Shown in pieces: positions 11,100 to 22,330 of a stretch of 64,000 nucleotides of DNA. Location of the stretch: contig JAGVSM010000206.1 of the NCBI GenBank assembly GCA_022494885.1, positions 80,592 to 144,591 of the forward strand. The letters run 5' to 3'. The notes under the pieces were generated by a model. The model did no database searches, was not told the DNA's origin, and worked only from the letters and a program-made list of their open reading frames with translations. The position numbers and the translations under genes were made by a program. The DNA comes from Micrasema longulum. Taxonomy: Eukaryota > Arthropoda > Insecta > Trichoptera > Brachycentridae. Every line of letters begins with the position of its first letter. Positions within the stretch are counted from its first letter, which is position 1.

Positions 11100-12450
11100 G
11101 AATACCGAATATTCAGTCACGCTCTCGAACCCGGAACCTTCCATGCGTTAGTCAAGCGTCTTAACAACTACACCACGGAAGCTGCCGGGATATTTCAGAT
11201 ATTAAAACTGTGTGGTTTTGGAAGCGTTATTCTGATTGACAGATTACTCTATTTTTTTTATAACTATTTATGTTCTTATGATTTACCCAAACTATTTATT
11301 AGAAAATGAGAACCAAGTTATGGTAGAGCGGGGTACGAAGTTTGGACCTCTGATCCCTGTGTCCGCGACACTAGCCATGGGACCACACCTGGCTCATTAT
11401 TATTTTTTATTTATTTTATTTTATTTTTTTATTTTATTTTATTTAGAAAACATACAGTCATACAAAATAAGTACTAAAAACAACAATTTTTTAACATAAA
11501 AAGACCAATTAAGTTTTCATAAATTAAAAAGATATAAACATTAAATGTGACAAAAAATAAAAAATAAATAAGAATTTTAAGTGAAAAAATGATAATTGTT
11601 GACATTTGCGTTTTCCATGGAGGTAATAAATTAAAATAAATAAAAATACCGAATGCACACTCCGAGCCATCCACGCACACACATGAACGCACATATAAAA
11701 CATAGACAAACATATACATTACATGCGGCACATATACATAGCATAAACCACTCAAGATGTACATTCAGCAACTATCCCAAATAATCGACCCCATGAAGAA
11801 ATTTTCTGTACAAATGCAACGTGCAGTTAAAAATGTCTACATCAATACTGAGTCCGTTATAATTTCTACAGGTACGTCTAATGAATGAATTCGAGGTATA
11901 ATTGTTTTTACAAGTTGGTACATAAAAAAGGGAATTTAATCTAGTATAGCGAAGAGGACAACGGAAACCAATATTTTGTAAAAGATACGGCGAATCAACT
12001 ATGTTATTGAGAATTTTGAAAAGAAAAATTAAATCATATCTAAGGCGCCTTTTTTGTAGTGATTCTATATTAAAATTGATCAAAGATGCGCCGTAATCAT
12101 TTTCAATGTTACCAAAACGATATTCCAGGCTCCTTATAAATTTCTTTTGAATGTTTTCAATTTGATTAATATATACATTATATTGAGGGGACCATACCAA
12201 TGAAGCGAATTCGAGTTGACTTCGCACATAAGTATAAAGTTTTAATGTATTTGGTGATGAGAATGGCTTGGAGATTCGTAAGATAAACCCTAGAAGTCTG
12301 TACGCCTTATTATAAATATTATAAATATGTAGATTGCTCCTAATAGCAAAAAAAAATTTGAGGCTCAAAAGGGTGAAATTTCACAGAGCCCGAGATTCTA
12401 ATAAATCAACTGAGGCCCGCAGGGCCGATAAAGCGAGGCCCGAATTTCCT
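11100..12450 (-). mobile_element. Composite repeat block (SINE-C, linker, SINE-B, 3' block), occupied copy
   Basis: On the minus strand, SINE family C (11110-11187) lies next to a linker (TTAAAACTGTGTGGTTTTGG), SINE family B (about 11290-11395), and then a block from 12317 to about 12440 (GAGGCTCAAAAGGGTGAAAT ... GAGGCCCG). The same parts in the same order occur at 61616-62046, where the segment equivalent to 11400-12316 is absent. The extra segment here is a LINE fragment. Confidence 0.75.
11400..12316 (-). mobile_element. 5'-truncated non-LTR retrotransposon (reverse transcriptase C-terminus)
   Basis: The minus-strand ORF (about 12320 down to 11772) has the look of the C-terminal part of jockey/CR1-type reverse transcriptases: NKAYRLLGFI, then YVRSQLEFASLVWSPQY, IENIQKKFIR and LQKRRLRYDL. 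Downstream of its stop is about 370 bp of 3' UTR, ending in an A-rich tail (read on minus) at 11400-11450. The 5' end coincides with the point where the empty composite copy near 61920 continues, so this is a truncated insertion. The ORF is open for about 180 codons, so it is fairly young. Confidence 0.8.
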
Positions 12451-13940
12451 AGCATGTAACAGTCTGTTGCTTGCTAGTTAGTAATTATCTGTTGAGTGCC
12501 TAGTACCGAATAATTGCCGAATAATTGTGGCATCTCTAGTACTGACCATGTGTATTTGATTGAGAAGAGTAACACTGTGGGACTGAAACAATGATACATA
12601 GACAAAAAATTTTAGGTTCCCGTTTCGATCGCACGTCACATAGTTTATAGATTAACACGAAGGCCTTAACATAATGTTTAAATTTTGATTTTTTTTTAAA
12701 CTTACTCCAATAAATTTTAAATTTTCAAAAGAAAATCTGCAAAAAATATATTTGTCAAGTTGTTAAGAGGAATAGAGAGAAAGTAAAATAATACATTTTA
12801 TTTTATTTCGTTTTTATTTAGACATATATCATTTTGAAAATAAAAGCCAAATAACTTTACAAGCGGATATTATAATTGGAACTTCTAATTTCTATAACTA
12901 GGTGTCTGATAACAATATTGATTCCAATGCAATAACGAGCAGACAGCATCCTAATCATTATTTTATGGCAATAATTTGATAGAATAAAAGAATTAATCAA
13001 ACAAATACAATTGAATATTAAAACTACATGTAATGTAGCATATTAATTTAAGGTAGAAAATTATTTCTGGATGAAATAAAAGAGAAAACTCAACTAAAAA
13101 AAACAATTCATACACTATTATATTTAAAGGGGTAAGAGAAGATATTTTTATTATTTAAAGGGAAAAATTACATAGTGATTATCTGAAAGTAAAAAATATT
13201 ATTGGAAATTGTAAATAATATTTTGTTAAACATCACCTTAATATTAACATTTAATTCATTGAATTACATTTACTTTATTACTAAAATTTTATAATATAGG
13301 ATACATAAAGAACATTAAATATAATATATTATATCCACACGACATCCGTAACATAGCAGCGAACTTGACACTAGTTCAGCCATTACTGACACGGCATGTT
13401 TATTTGGAAGTAAAAGAGAAATTTCAAGTCAAAATATCACAAAAAAATGCTCGCAAAAATCTGCAATCAAATACCCATACCTATTACAATTTATTTCTCA
13501 AATAACAGTTTTAAACCACTAAATACTTTACTTGAAAATAAATTCAACATTTTAACAAAATAAACTTTGATAATAGCTAGAAAGACCTAACAACTTTAAG
13601 AATGAAAGAGAAACAAAACTCAGCTTCTTAACTGGCCACCAATTTAAGCAAGAATCTCACACTATAACTGTCAACTCTGCGTGTTTGGTGGATATGTAAG
13701 TATGGAATAAAACAAATGGGCCATAAATAAATTTGGCATACAGGGGTTGCTTTAATCATAAAACAAATGACTTATTTGAATATTGAGAATATGGGAGAGA
13801 TCTAATATTAAATTGACAACATACTCGAAAAAACCACATAAAAATTGTAGCTTTAAGGAATGAAAATGAAAATCGGCCCCCAATCAATTGAATGTTATGT
13901 TTATAGAACATTGGATGCCATTTATCACTAATTTTTAGTA
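12450..13940. other. Intergenic spacer between receptor and ITM2-like gene
   Basis: AT-rich DNA with no exon or repeat I can support. It lies just beyond the 3' end of the minus-strand ITM2-like gene and may hold part of a longer 3' UTR. A minus-strand AATAAA near 13946-13951, about 95 bp past the stop codon, is the most obvious polyadenylation signal. Confidence 0.4.
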
Positions 13941-14042
13941 TTTTTTATTTTATTATAAGCTAAAACTGTGCAGTTAAAATTACACTCTTCCGGTATACTA
14001 AATTTTGGTACAAAGAATAAAATAGTTGTTTTACATGGAAAT

Positions 14043-17000
14043 TTAGTAGTTATTTTGATGCTCATATTTCAACACCTCATCCATGTTGACAATATCAAAT
14101 TCCTCAATAGCTGTTCCAGCAAATTGGGTATACTTAGCTGGACTTGCTTGAATCGAACGCTTGTACACTGAAATTAATCACCAAATTATTTACAATAGAA
14201 GACACTTCCTTAAAAAAATGTTATTATGAAATTCTCGAGCTATCAATCCTCAGTAAACCATGTCAATATTTTGAATCAAAAATAAAAAACCAGGATTTGA
14301 CTAACAATATTTTTTTTATTCGAGTTAGGTGTACCCATTGTGTTTTTGTAATTATAAATTTTACAGGGCTGTATATTTAATCCAAAACAATTATATCAAG
14401 TCGAGAAAACTGCAACGCTAATTAAAAAGTATCTCTTTAAGATATTCTACGAAAAGTAGCTTGGTATTATGAAAAATCCATCTTAAAATAACTACCCAGG
14501 AAAGCAAATAATTGTGATATAAATCGGATAAGTAGCTAAAAAAATATTACAAATAATGGTAACAGCAAATGGTGAGATCAACCCTCCTATAAAATCAATT
14601 GAAAATCCTATTTCTCAAAGATAGCTAACCCAAACAAAAAGTTTTGTATCGGAGAGGGTCGAAATTTAACATTATATACATAAGTAATTTAAATATGAAA
14701 GAAGGAAACATACCTCCGGTAACATATTTTTCAAGTGCATATGTTGGGAAACCTTGGCATTCCTTGGCAATGTATACTCCAATTTCTGAAAAATCATGTA
14801 TGGGAGGGAATACAACACGCATGTTTTGCTTCACAACATCCATGTCTACTTCATAATATCCTTCCTTCATCTTGTCGATCAAGTCCATGAGAGATTTGGG
14901 AGGGAGCACTGATTTACGGTCCAGTGGCATAATGAAGCAACGCCTGCCTTCGGGATCCATAATGCCTGAAAACCACATTAAATATTCACTATTTGCACTA
15001 TCTAAGTATACAGATAATCTAACATGAAAACCACATTAAATATTCAATATTTGCACTATCTCAGTATACAGATAATCTAACATATCCTAATAAGAGCGTC
15101 AGATTTAACATAACAATGAAAAAAAATACTATTAGTGTCAGTCCAAAACCTATTGTTTTAATACTTAAAACATTTTGAAATTAGGTCCTTGGTAACAGAT
15201 CCGTATAAATATTATTTAAAACACTTCACAGAACTTTCTATAAGTACTTCTAAACTATATACATTATTATTATTCTAGCCTACATAAAATTGGATAGTTC
15301 ATTTTAACATAATTTAAGAAAAAATAAGTGTTTAAGCTATGAATTGTAAGAAACATAACAAAACTTGTGTGTTTAATTATTATTAGTGATTTAAATTATA
15401 ACAAATGTAACTCAACAAAATCTATTGTCATATATTGCAATAGTGTTAGAACACGTTAGCCAGCAAATATATTCTATGTTAAAATATCATAATGATAAAA
15501 GTCAACCCGCACCACTACATTCATTTGTTATTTGTTTCACACCTGTGTTCATAGTACATTAGGATTGCAGAATATCGCAGCCAATTAAGGATATATTTAT
15601 ACATTTCATCGTTCAGAAATTTGTACCTGTTTTATTAGTATTGAAATCATGAATAAAACGGCCTCTCTTTCCATCATTGAAATCGGGGACATCAATTTTT
15701 TCATAGTTATCTTCATGAACACCAATTTCAAAGTATTCGCGGAACGTATTCAGGAATTCTTTCAATACTTGACGATTCTTCAAATCTTCAATTGTAACTT
15801 CAACATCGGGATTGAATTGCATCAATTTCTCATGTTGACGCTCTGCATCCTGCGGATTCAAATCATATTTTCATATTGCAATAAATTGACAAGTGGAAAA
15901 CATTAGCAACTCTATAGTTTAAGAAATACTTACCTTTACTTTAATCACAGACCATCCGTGGTACTTTCCAGCAGGAATACGTCCATACTCATCATACAAG
16001 TAAAGTCCGCCTATAAATCCAAAACTTAGAACAATAATAGCTATTAAAAACACACACATTGTGTATGACAATCCACAAATGCGAACATTTTTCCCAGGAT
16101 AAGCATCATCAGGATTAGTGATGTCCACAGAAACCTGAAAGGGTAAATTATTGAAACATTTTATGTTGTTATTTCATCAAAATATTTTTTTTATCCATTT
16201 TAAAATTCATGTCATATATTGCGATAGTGTAAGAACATGTCAGAACAATATCAGGAAATAAATAAAGGCGATGTTATAATAACAAAACAAAAAAAATGGC
16301 AATGGCGGCCAGCGCGTTTCTTCAACAAAGCAATTAAATTTGCTGAACATGTTGCAGTAAGTTTTTGTGATAACGTCTGACACTCATTAATTGGGATAAT
16401 TGGAGTTTTACTGTATTATCCAAGCATCTTACATCAATTTTCCAGAGAGAAATTTGTGAAAATTTATACAAGATTTTTTTAAAAATTTGAATTAAAATTT
16501 TGAAATTGCAACAAAAGTTAGATATAAAAGCTGTTATTTTTTCATGTTTCATGTCTTTTGATATATATTTTCGTTTTTTAGTGCAAATTTTTGACCAACT
16601 CTTCTTTAGACCAGTCTGTTTTTTGGTTGGCTGGAAGATATTGATTTTAACAGTAAGTCCGCCAAAGTACTCATTATTTGTACTTGAAGTTTTAAATAAA
16701 TAAAACATTAATTTATTTTTAAGAAGTATGTAATATAACCATCAAAATTGTTATCTTTTCATCTTATGATAAAGTACTTGCATAGAATTTGTTATATTAA
16801 TATATGTTTTGTTTAGTTTAGTATATTCTTATAGGATTCATTGAATCACTTATAAATGTCAATAAATTACAACTATGGAATACAATTCAACAATCAGTAA
16901 ATTAAACTCGACAAATGAATAAATTCAAATCAGCAAACTAAAATCAATAAACACAAATCTAATGCCAAGCTGTCTTGTTTTGCAAATATTCTTTGACTCT

Positions 17001-19824
17001 ATAGTAGCTCTTTCCAATCACCCTGTGCTTGACAAAATCTTTTTTTTTGTTGGCAAAGCCTGAATTTCCAGAGGTACCTTGTTGTAGAATCATGCGCAAT
17101 TTGAGGCAAAATAATTTATTATTTTGCAGTGGACACAAAAAGTATATCTTTATTTCTTGTGTTGAACCTATGGAAATCTCTGTTCTTCTGAAAATCATAA
17201 GTATCTCTATGTACATATATCAAGTTTACATAAATATATTTACATGTGACTGTGAATATATTGATTTCTTTAAACTTATCTCTAAGTGTTTCTCTGGGAT
17301 TCATATTGCAAATTGCTCGAACAACTCTCTTCTGCAGCACAAAAACAGAATCAATATCTCCAGGGTTTCCCCACAGTAGTATAGCGTAAGACATAACGCC
17401 GTGGAAGTGACTGAAATAGAAAAACCTGGCGGTTTCTACATCAGTAAGGTGTCAAATCTTTTTAATAGCGTAGGCCGCAGAACTAAGTCTGTTCGATAAA
17501 CCAGCTATATGTGGACCCCATCGAAGCTTAGAATCTAATGTTATGCCTAAAATACAGTGGAGTCAACAAGATCCAGTTCTCTATCTTTAAGTTTTATATT
17601 AATTATAGTTTGTTTGACATTGCGTGTCACAAATCTTAAACATTTAGTATTTTTTTAGTTTAATAATAAATTGTTGGAATTGAACCAATTCAACACCATG
17701 GAGAGAGCATTGTTTGTGTCAGCAATAGACGATTGGTGTCATTTTACTTTGAATAGAATCGACGTATCATCTGCAAATAATACAATTTCCTAACTTTTAT
17801 TTACAAGATGAGGTAAATCATTAATATAGACGAGGATTAGGAAAGGTCCTTATATTGAACCTTGTGGTGCACCCATTGTAACAATTTATCCTTGAGATCG
17901 TGTACCAGCTACACCACTACTATCAGTAAAGTAAAAAGAAAGAAGAAGATTTAATGCAGAACCTCTAAATCCATAGTGGTAACGTTTCCTGACCAATGTT
18001 AGAATGCCCTCGACAGATCACAAAATATACCAATGGCATTGTGTGATGCTTCCCAGGCATCGAAGATATGTTTTATTAGCGTAACACTAGCATCGGTTGT
18101 CGATAGACCCTGTGTTAAGTCGAATTGTTTTTTTTATGTAATAAATCATGAAGCGAAAAGTGTTTTTAAGGTTGATTTAAAATAATTTAACTGTAGATTT
18201 TACTAAATGTGGGTAAAACAGAGATTGGTCTAAAATTAGAAGGGCCAAAGGCACTACCAAATTTAAATAAGAATGTTAATTCACTATGTTTCAAGAGGTC
18301 AAAAAACACACCATGCTCAATACTCTTATTAAAAATTATAGCTAATTCTGGAGATGGGTACTTTAATAAATCAGCAAACAAATAGAGATAAAATATATTC
18401 AAATTAATCGGTTCTGTGCGTCAAAGCTCAAGCAATTCAGTTTAATATGTTCAAGTAGCATGTTTTGATTTTATTTATATTTTATGTTTGAACCCATACA
18501 TCACAATTTTCCATATTTTTCCAAGATTTATCATTTCATTCACCATACAGGTAGAATTCCGAAGAGCGTCTGTGAAGCTGCGACAGCATAATGCACTATA
18601 AAGGGCAAGACGTGCACCTCGGGCGTTAGTATCACGCGCTCGCATAACCAATCATGTGTTTGCATAGTACATTAAAGATGAAATACGCCCTAAACTACTA
18701 AACCATTTTCTAACAAGCTGATAGCTGCCATTGCACCCATAAGTAACTTAGTGGTAAATGACTGTCGATATGTTTATGTTTACAACAGCAATAAAGGCAA
18801 AAATAGCACGAAAACTTTTACTTGACTACTTAATGAATTCAGACAGTACAGTTGACGAATATAATTATAAAGAAAAGTGAAATTTTTCCTCTTTTCTTAA
18901 TTTGCCTCGAGAAGAGACACAAAAAGACTGATTGTTTTATTGACTCTCTGATCGATTTCATAAAATCAATAAGAACTATTTGTTAAAATCCATTTCAATT
19001 GATATCAATATATATTAAGCGTATATTACGCTATATCAATCTTCCTTTCAACTTTGAAAGCATTATCATATTTATCAGAATGTCAATTAAAATAAAATTG
19101 CATGTTTTTACTCCACTGGTTGCCTTAATTATATAAAATATTTAGTAATTAGTTTTATGAATAAATGCAACCATGCAGAACCAAACCCACCATATGTGAA
19201 GAAATGCACAGAAAAGCATTAATTAAAGTGACTTTCAATTGGTTGAGCAAGGTAAAAGGGGACAATTAAATGAGACATCTACAATATTGTACATTCATTT
19301 TTCTTTGATTTTATAATTACTGTATTTAAAACAGTTGAGTGAGTAATGTCAAAACAAATTTACTATTTCAAGTTTATAATGCACACATGAGCTTAGCACA
19401 GGTACATTACAGATTATACCTATATAGAACCAACTGTATTGTTAAATCTTAATGAATACCTTGTTTAGTTCGTTAATTTTTAATCGTGGTACCTACACTA
19501 CCTACCATATTCATGTGTTGACTAAGGATTAAAACGCGTAGTAATTCAATACCAATCGAGATAATTTTACATAAAGACTAAAACAATGGATGGAATATTT
19601 TCAATAGTGTTCAGTGAATGTTTGGTAAATCAACAAAACACCCTTATTTTGTTACACGTACTTAGTTGTTTTTGGGAAATTATTAATCAACAGAAAGCCA
19701 TTGATGACCATTTTACAAGTATAATAGATAGAAAAAGAGAACTCACAGTTTTCACACCCTCGGGTACCAGAAGCAAAGACTTATCCTGCTTCTTCAAAAA
19801 CATCGATTTGGTTATTACAGTCAT
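14043..19824 (-). CDS. Itm2: BRICHOS-domain integral membrane protein 2 (ITM2/Bri-like), complete
   Basis: Five exons, minus strand: 19824-19747, 16134-15934, 15849-15627, 14965-14714 and 14167-14043. They total 879 nt, 292 aa, in phase. Exon 1 encodes only 26 residues beginning MTVITK. A single membrane helix lies at residues 50-73 with no cleavable signal, so type II topology is expected. The BRICHOS domain (about 140-250) has the conserved cysteine pair C177 (GRRCFIM) and C237 (AKECQGF). A dibasic furin-type site VYKR-S (252-256) would free a 37-residue C-terminal peptide, as in vertebrate ITM2B. Unlike vertebrate Bri peptides it has no cysteine. The family acts in the secretory pathway; the insect function is poorly known. 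A 58-bp tandem duplication abuts the acceptor of exon 4. The 3.6 kb first intron holds a LINE relic. Confidence 0.9.
14967..15082. repeat. 58-bp tandem duplication at a splice acceptor
   Basis: Units 14967-15024 and 15025-15082 differ at only two positions. Read on the minus strand, the gene-proximal unit supplies the pyrimidine tract and TTTTCA of the exon-4 acceptor (AG at 14967-14966). The distal unit ends TTTTCATG, so it lacks the AG. Confidence 0.9.
16200..16710. repeat. Relic of a pogo-type DNA transposon and a shared repeat
   Basis: Near 16402-16421 is GGATAATTGGAGTTTTACTG, the end motif also seen at 53116-53135. The 16530-16700 segment (ACCAGTCTGTTTTTTGGTTG) recurs inverted at about 48480-48620. 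A 124-codon minus-strand ORF (16708-16334) crosses the transposon end and does not look like a gene. The opposite end of the element was not found. It lies in ITM2-like intron 1. Confidence 0.5.
16950..18420 (-). pseudogene. Decayed non-LTR retrotransposon reverse transcriptase
   Basis: On the minus strand, in several broken frames, the order is that of a jockey/CR1-like reverse transcriptase: RPISVLPTFSKI near 18200; IKHIFDAWEASHNAIGIFCDLSRAF near 18000-18080 in two short pieces of matching type; GAPQGS near 17870; FADDTS (the YADD-type catalytic motif) near 17770; AILLWGNPGDIDSVFVLQKR near 17350; and a C-terminal tail to about 16960. Stops and frameshifts are frequent, so it is inactive. 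It lies in intron 1 of the ITM2-like gene, in the same orientation. Confidence 0.85.
18420..19740. other. Distal part of ITM2-like intron 1
   Basis: No repeat or exon was recognised between the LINE relic and the small first exon. A GC-richer patch at 18570-18650 (containing GGCAAGACGTGCACCTCGGG) stands out from the AT background but has no identifiable function. Confidence 0.3.
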
Positions 19825-20329
19825 GTTTGATGAGAAAATCAACAATTAAACTAAATTTCAATTATCGCTCAGCTGAGTTTGAAAATCAACAAAGTTTGAA
19901 AAGGAGTCACTTTGAATTGAAAACAAATGACGACGAATTTGGTGAAGCTGAGCAAAGCTAGGAAAGCCACGAAAACCAAGGAAAATTTTATTGACAAAAA
20001 AATGTCAAAGAGGAATGTGAACGTCAGGCCAAAGACAAACATTTTTTTTCATTCATGAGTACCTACCAACTTAATTTTAAACATAAAACAATTTAGAGAG
20101 ATATGTTGATTTATATTTTTTACTCGCCCGCTATAAATAAGTATTCCTTGGCTTTTATTATTAGTAATAAGGTGAAAGTATTCAACATTCCCATATCCCA
20201 TCTTACACGTTCTTTTTAGCATCGATGAAAAAAATATTGCTTGCAATATATTATACGAGTAAAGCAAAGAGTTACGAAAAATATGAAACTTCATACTCTG
20301 TCAATAAAGAGGCTCAGTGTTTTTTTATA

Positions 20330-20720
20330 TTTATTTTATTTGTTAATAGACTATTAAACTAATCCACTATTTTTTTAAATATTTTTATGAATCGCGATAT
20401 GATTTTTCAAAGTTTTGCATTTCGGAAATTACTCCGCGGGTAGCATTCAAGTTCTCTTCTACTTCTTCTTGGTCAGTTCTGCTGATTGGTCTGTTGAAAG
20501 TAAGTAAACCGGAAATCTTCAACAACTCTCTTATCATTGGTTGATTCGTATGAACTGTGATGTCATTCAAAGTAGTTCGTTTTTATTCAAATGTTTTTGA
20601 ATGTTTTTTATACATTTTTAAGCAAGCTTAAAATATAATTTAATAATCTAACTTTTACCGCGCACAAGAAAACAATTTTCACATCAAATTTCCCATGGGG
20701 CTAAGGCTCCTAACTTCAAA
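20330..20720. repeat. Dispersed repeat family R, copy 1
   Basis: Shares order and sequence with 27440-27850 and with 31075-31341 plus 31879-31985. Landmarks are TTTTGCATTTCGGAAATTAC, GGTCAGTTCTGCTGATTGGT, AAACCGGAAATCTTCAACAA and a terminal TTACCGCGCACAAGAAAACA. A 61-codon ORF on the minus strand recurs partly at 31303-31097 but has no recognisable domain. No clear terminal repeats are seen, so the class is unknown. Confidence 0.7.
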
Positions 20721-21164
20721 TATTATTTCTAGGTACATTCTAGGATTGTACTCTTTTTTAGCATACTATAGTTTTTCCGTTATAAAAAAATATTAAAATA
20801 AAAAGTTAGTTAAGTGCGTACTCTTTGTTTGCTTTACATTATTTAAAATTATCTTTGATCATGTATTTGTGAGTAGTGAAATGTTTAACTTTTAGTAAAA
20901 TTGACGTTGACTAACATTTTGAGGTGTTAATTTACAATCAATTTTTATTGCAGTTGTCAATCAGACAATCAAGACATTTTTGGATATTTACACAGTACTT
21001 TATATCGCTGACGCCGGCATTTTTTTTTTGCATCATCGGAAAATAGAAGAAATTGAGAAAAAATAAAGCACCGATTTATATCGTTAATATAAAAAGAAAA
21101 TAAAATGGGACCTTAATATGGGAACCTTGTGGAACACCTGAGCTAGATAAGACACCATTTATAG

Positions 21165-21345
21165 CTACTCATCATCATCATAATCTCAACAGTCATGGGT
21201 GGGCCTTGGCTGAATCCAGGAGTCTTCTCCACTCTTGCCGGTCTGCTGCCCTTGCTATCCAGTTCTTCACTTCCAACATTGTCGTATCTGCACTGATACA
21301 TTCTATCCATCGCATTTGGGCCATCCTGATCTTTGTCGTCTTTGT
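21165..21345 (-). pseudogene. 3' end of a LINE (RTE/CR1-type endonuclease-reverse transcriptase)
   Basis: Minus-strand translation gives RMAQMRWIECISADT, then NWIARAADRQEWRRLLDSAK and a stop, followed by an ATG-repeat tail (CATCATCATCAT on plus at 21169). The DR..WR..L...AK ending is common at the C-termini of such reverse transcriptases. Only about 60 codons remain. Confidence 0.75.
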
Positions 21346-22330
21346 GGCACTTTAATTGTTTCGTGTGTGAGATCTTTAGTTCGTTTTGTTAATTGAATCG
21401 GGTTTTCGTCTTGTGGCTAATGGCTCTTTATCTTTTAAAAAAAAATATTTAAAAAAAATCTTTAACATAAAAACGTACATTTTTATGGCCGCCCAATAAA
21501 CAATTTAAAATCAGTTACTTACCTACCTAGATCTGTAAGTATTTTTCTTTCTTCCATGTTTGTAACTAGCTTTAAGATTATTTTCATGTTCTAGTTTAAT
21601 AAGCATAGGTACATAAAACATTCAATCTTTTCAAATTATTTTCCAATTTACTCGTTTTCAGAATAGATTAAAGTTTTTTTTATTTTATTTTGGGCTTTAG
21701 ATTAATTTCGTTCTAATCTTAATTGCATTATCATGACGGGGAATAAAAATGGGAAACACATGACGAAGTAAATTTTTATTTCACATATCCAATAAGGCAC
21801 GCGATCTTCTAAATTAATCTCAAGTTTCCGTTTGGCGGATGTTCCCGCTTTCTCACAGTTAGTGGAGAGACGGACAGTTTCCATCTATTCATACGCGCGA
21901 ACACGGAACTTGATTTTTACAGCCTCCGAGATAATCAATCTCGTCTTAATTTTTCTCTCATTGCCACTCTCCAAATATCAATACCCTAATACCAATACCC
22001 AAACTACCCTAAAAACACTTTATTTTCCATATGCTATTTTATCCCCCCGTGATAACCTAATCAAATTCACGGCGTCGCAGTTCTTGTCGGCTGTGGTAAC
22101 ACTAGCTCGTTAAATTGTTTATTGTCAAATATTTATATATATTTAATCTATGGTCAAGAATGTCACTTGTCAGTCTTGTCACTTTTTCGTTGCTTTTTCT
22201 GACAAAAATTCTCCCTCGTTCATGTGCACGCGATATTGTTTAGAATTTTTTGAGGTTAAACATTACAATAAGTATCCCTTATCGAAATATAAAAACACTA
22301 ATCAATATTTATTTTTTCTTATCAATTAAT

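Larger units (their letters stand above)
19825..22330. other. Divergent intergenic region between ITM2-like gene and Noc2
   Basis: The two genes point away from each other across 2.5 kb, so both promoters should be here. Repeats occupy 20330-20720 (family R) and 21165-21345 (LINE tail). The stretch 21780-22120 is less AT-rich and close to the Noc2 start. No TATA box or initiator could be assigned with confidence. Confidence 0.4.

Noticed and set aside
11474..11764. Open frames of 61-96 codons on the minus strand
   Set aside because: They lie in the 3' UTR and A-rich tail of the LINE fragment and have low-complexity hydrophobic translations.
16334..16708. 124-codon minus-strand ORF
   Set aside because: It runs across a transposon end and AT-rich DNA with no splice or domain support; at most a small transposase-like piece.
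19586..19849. 87-codon plus-strand ORF
   Set aside because: It is antisense to the real first exon of the ITM2-like gene and has no family resemblance.
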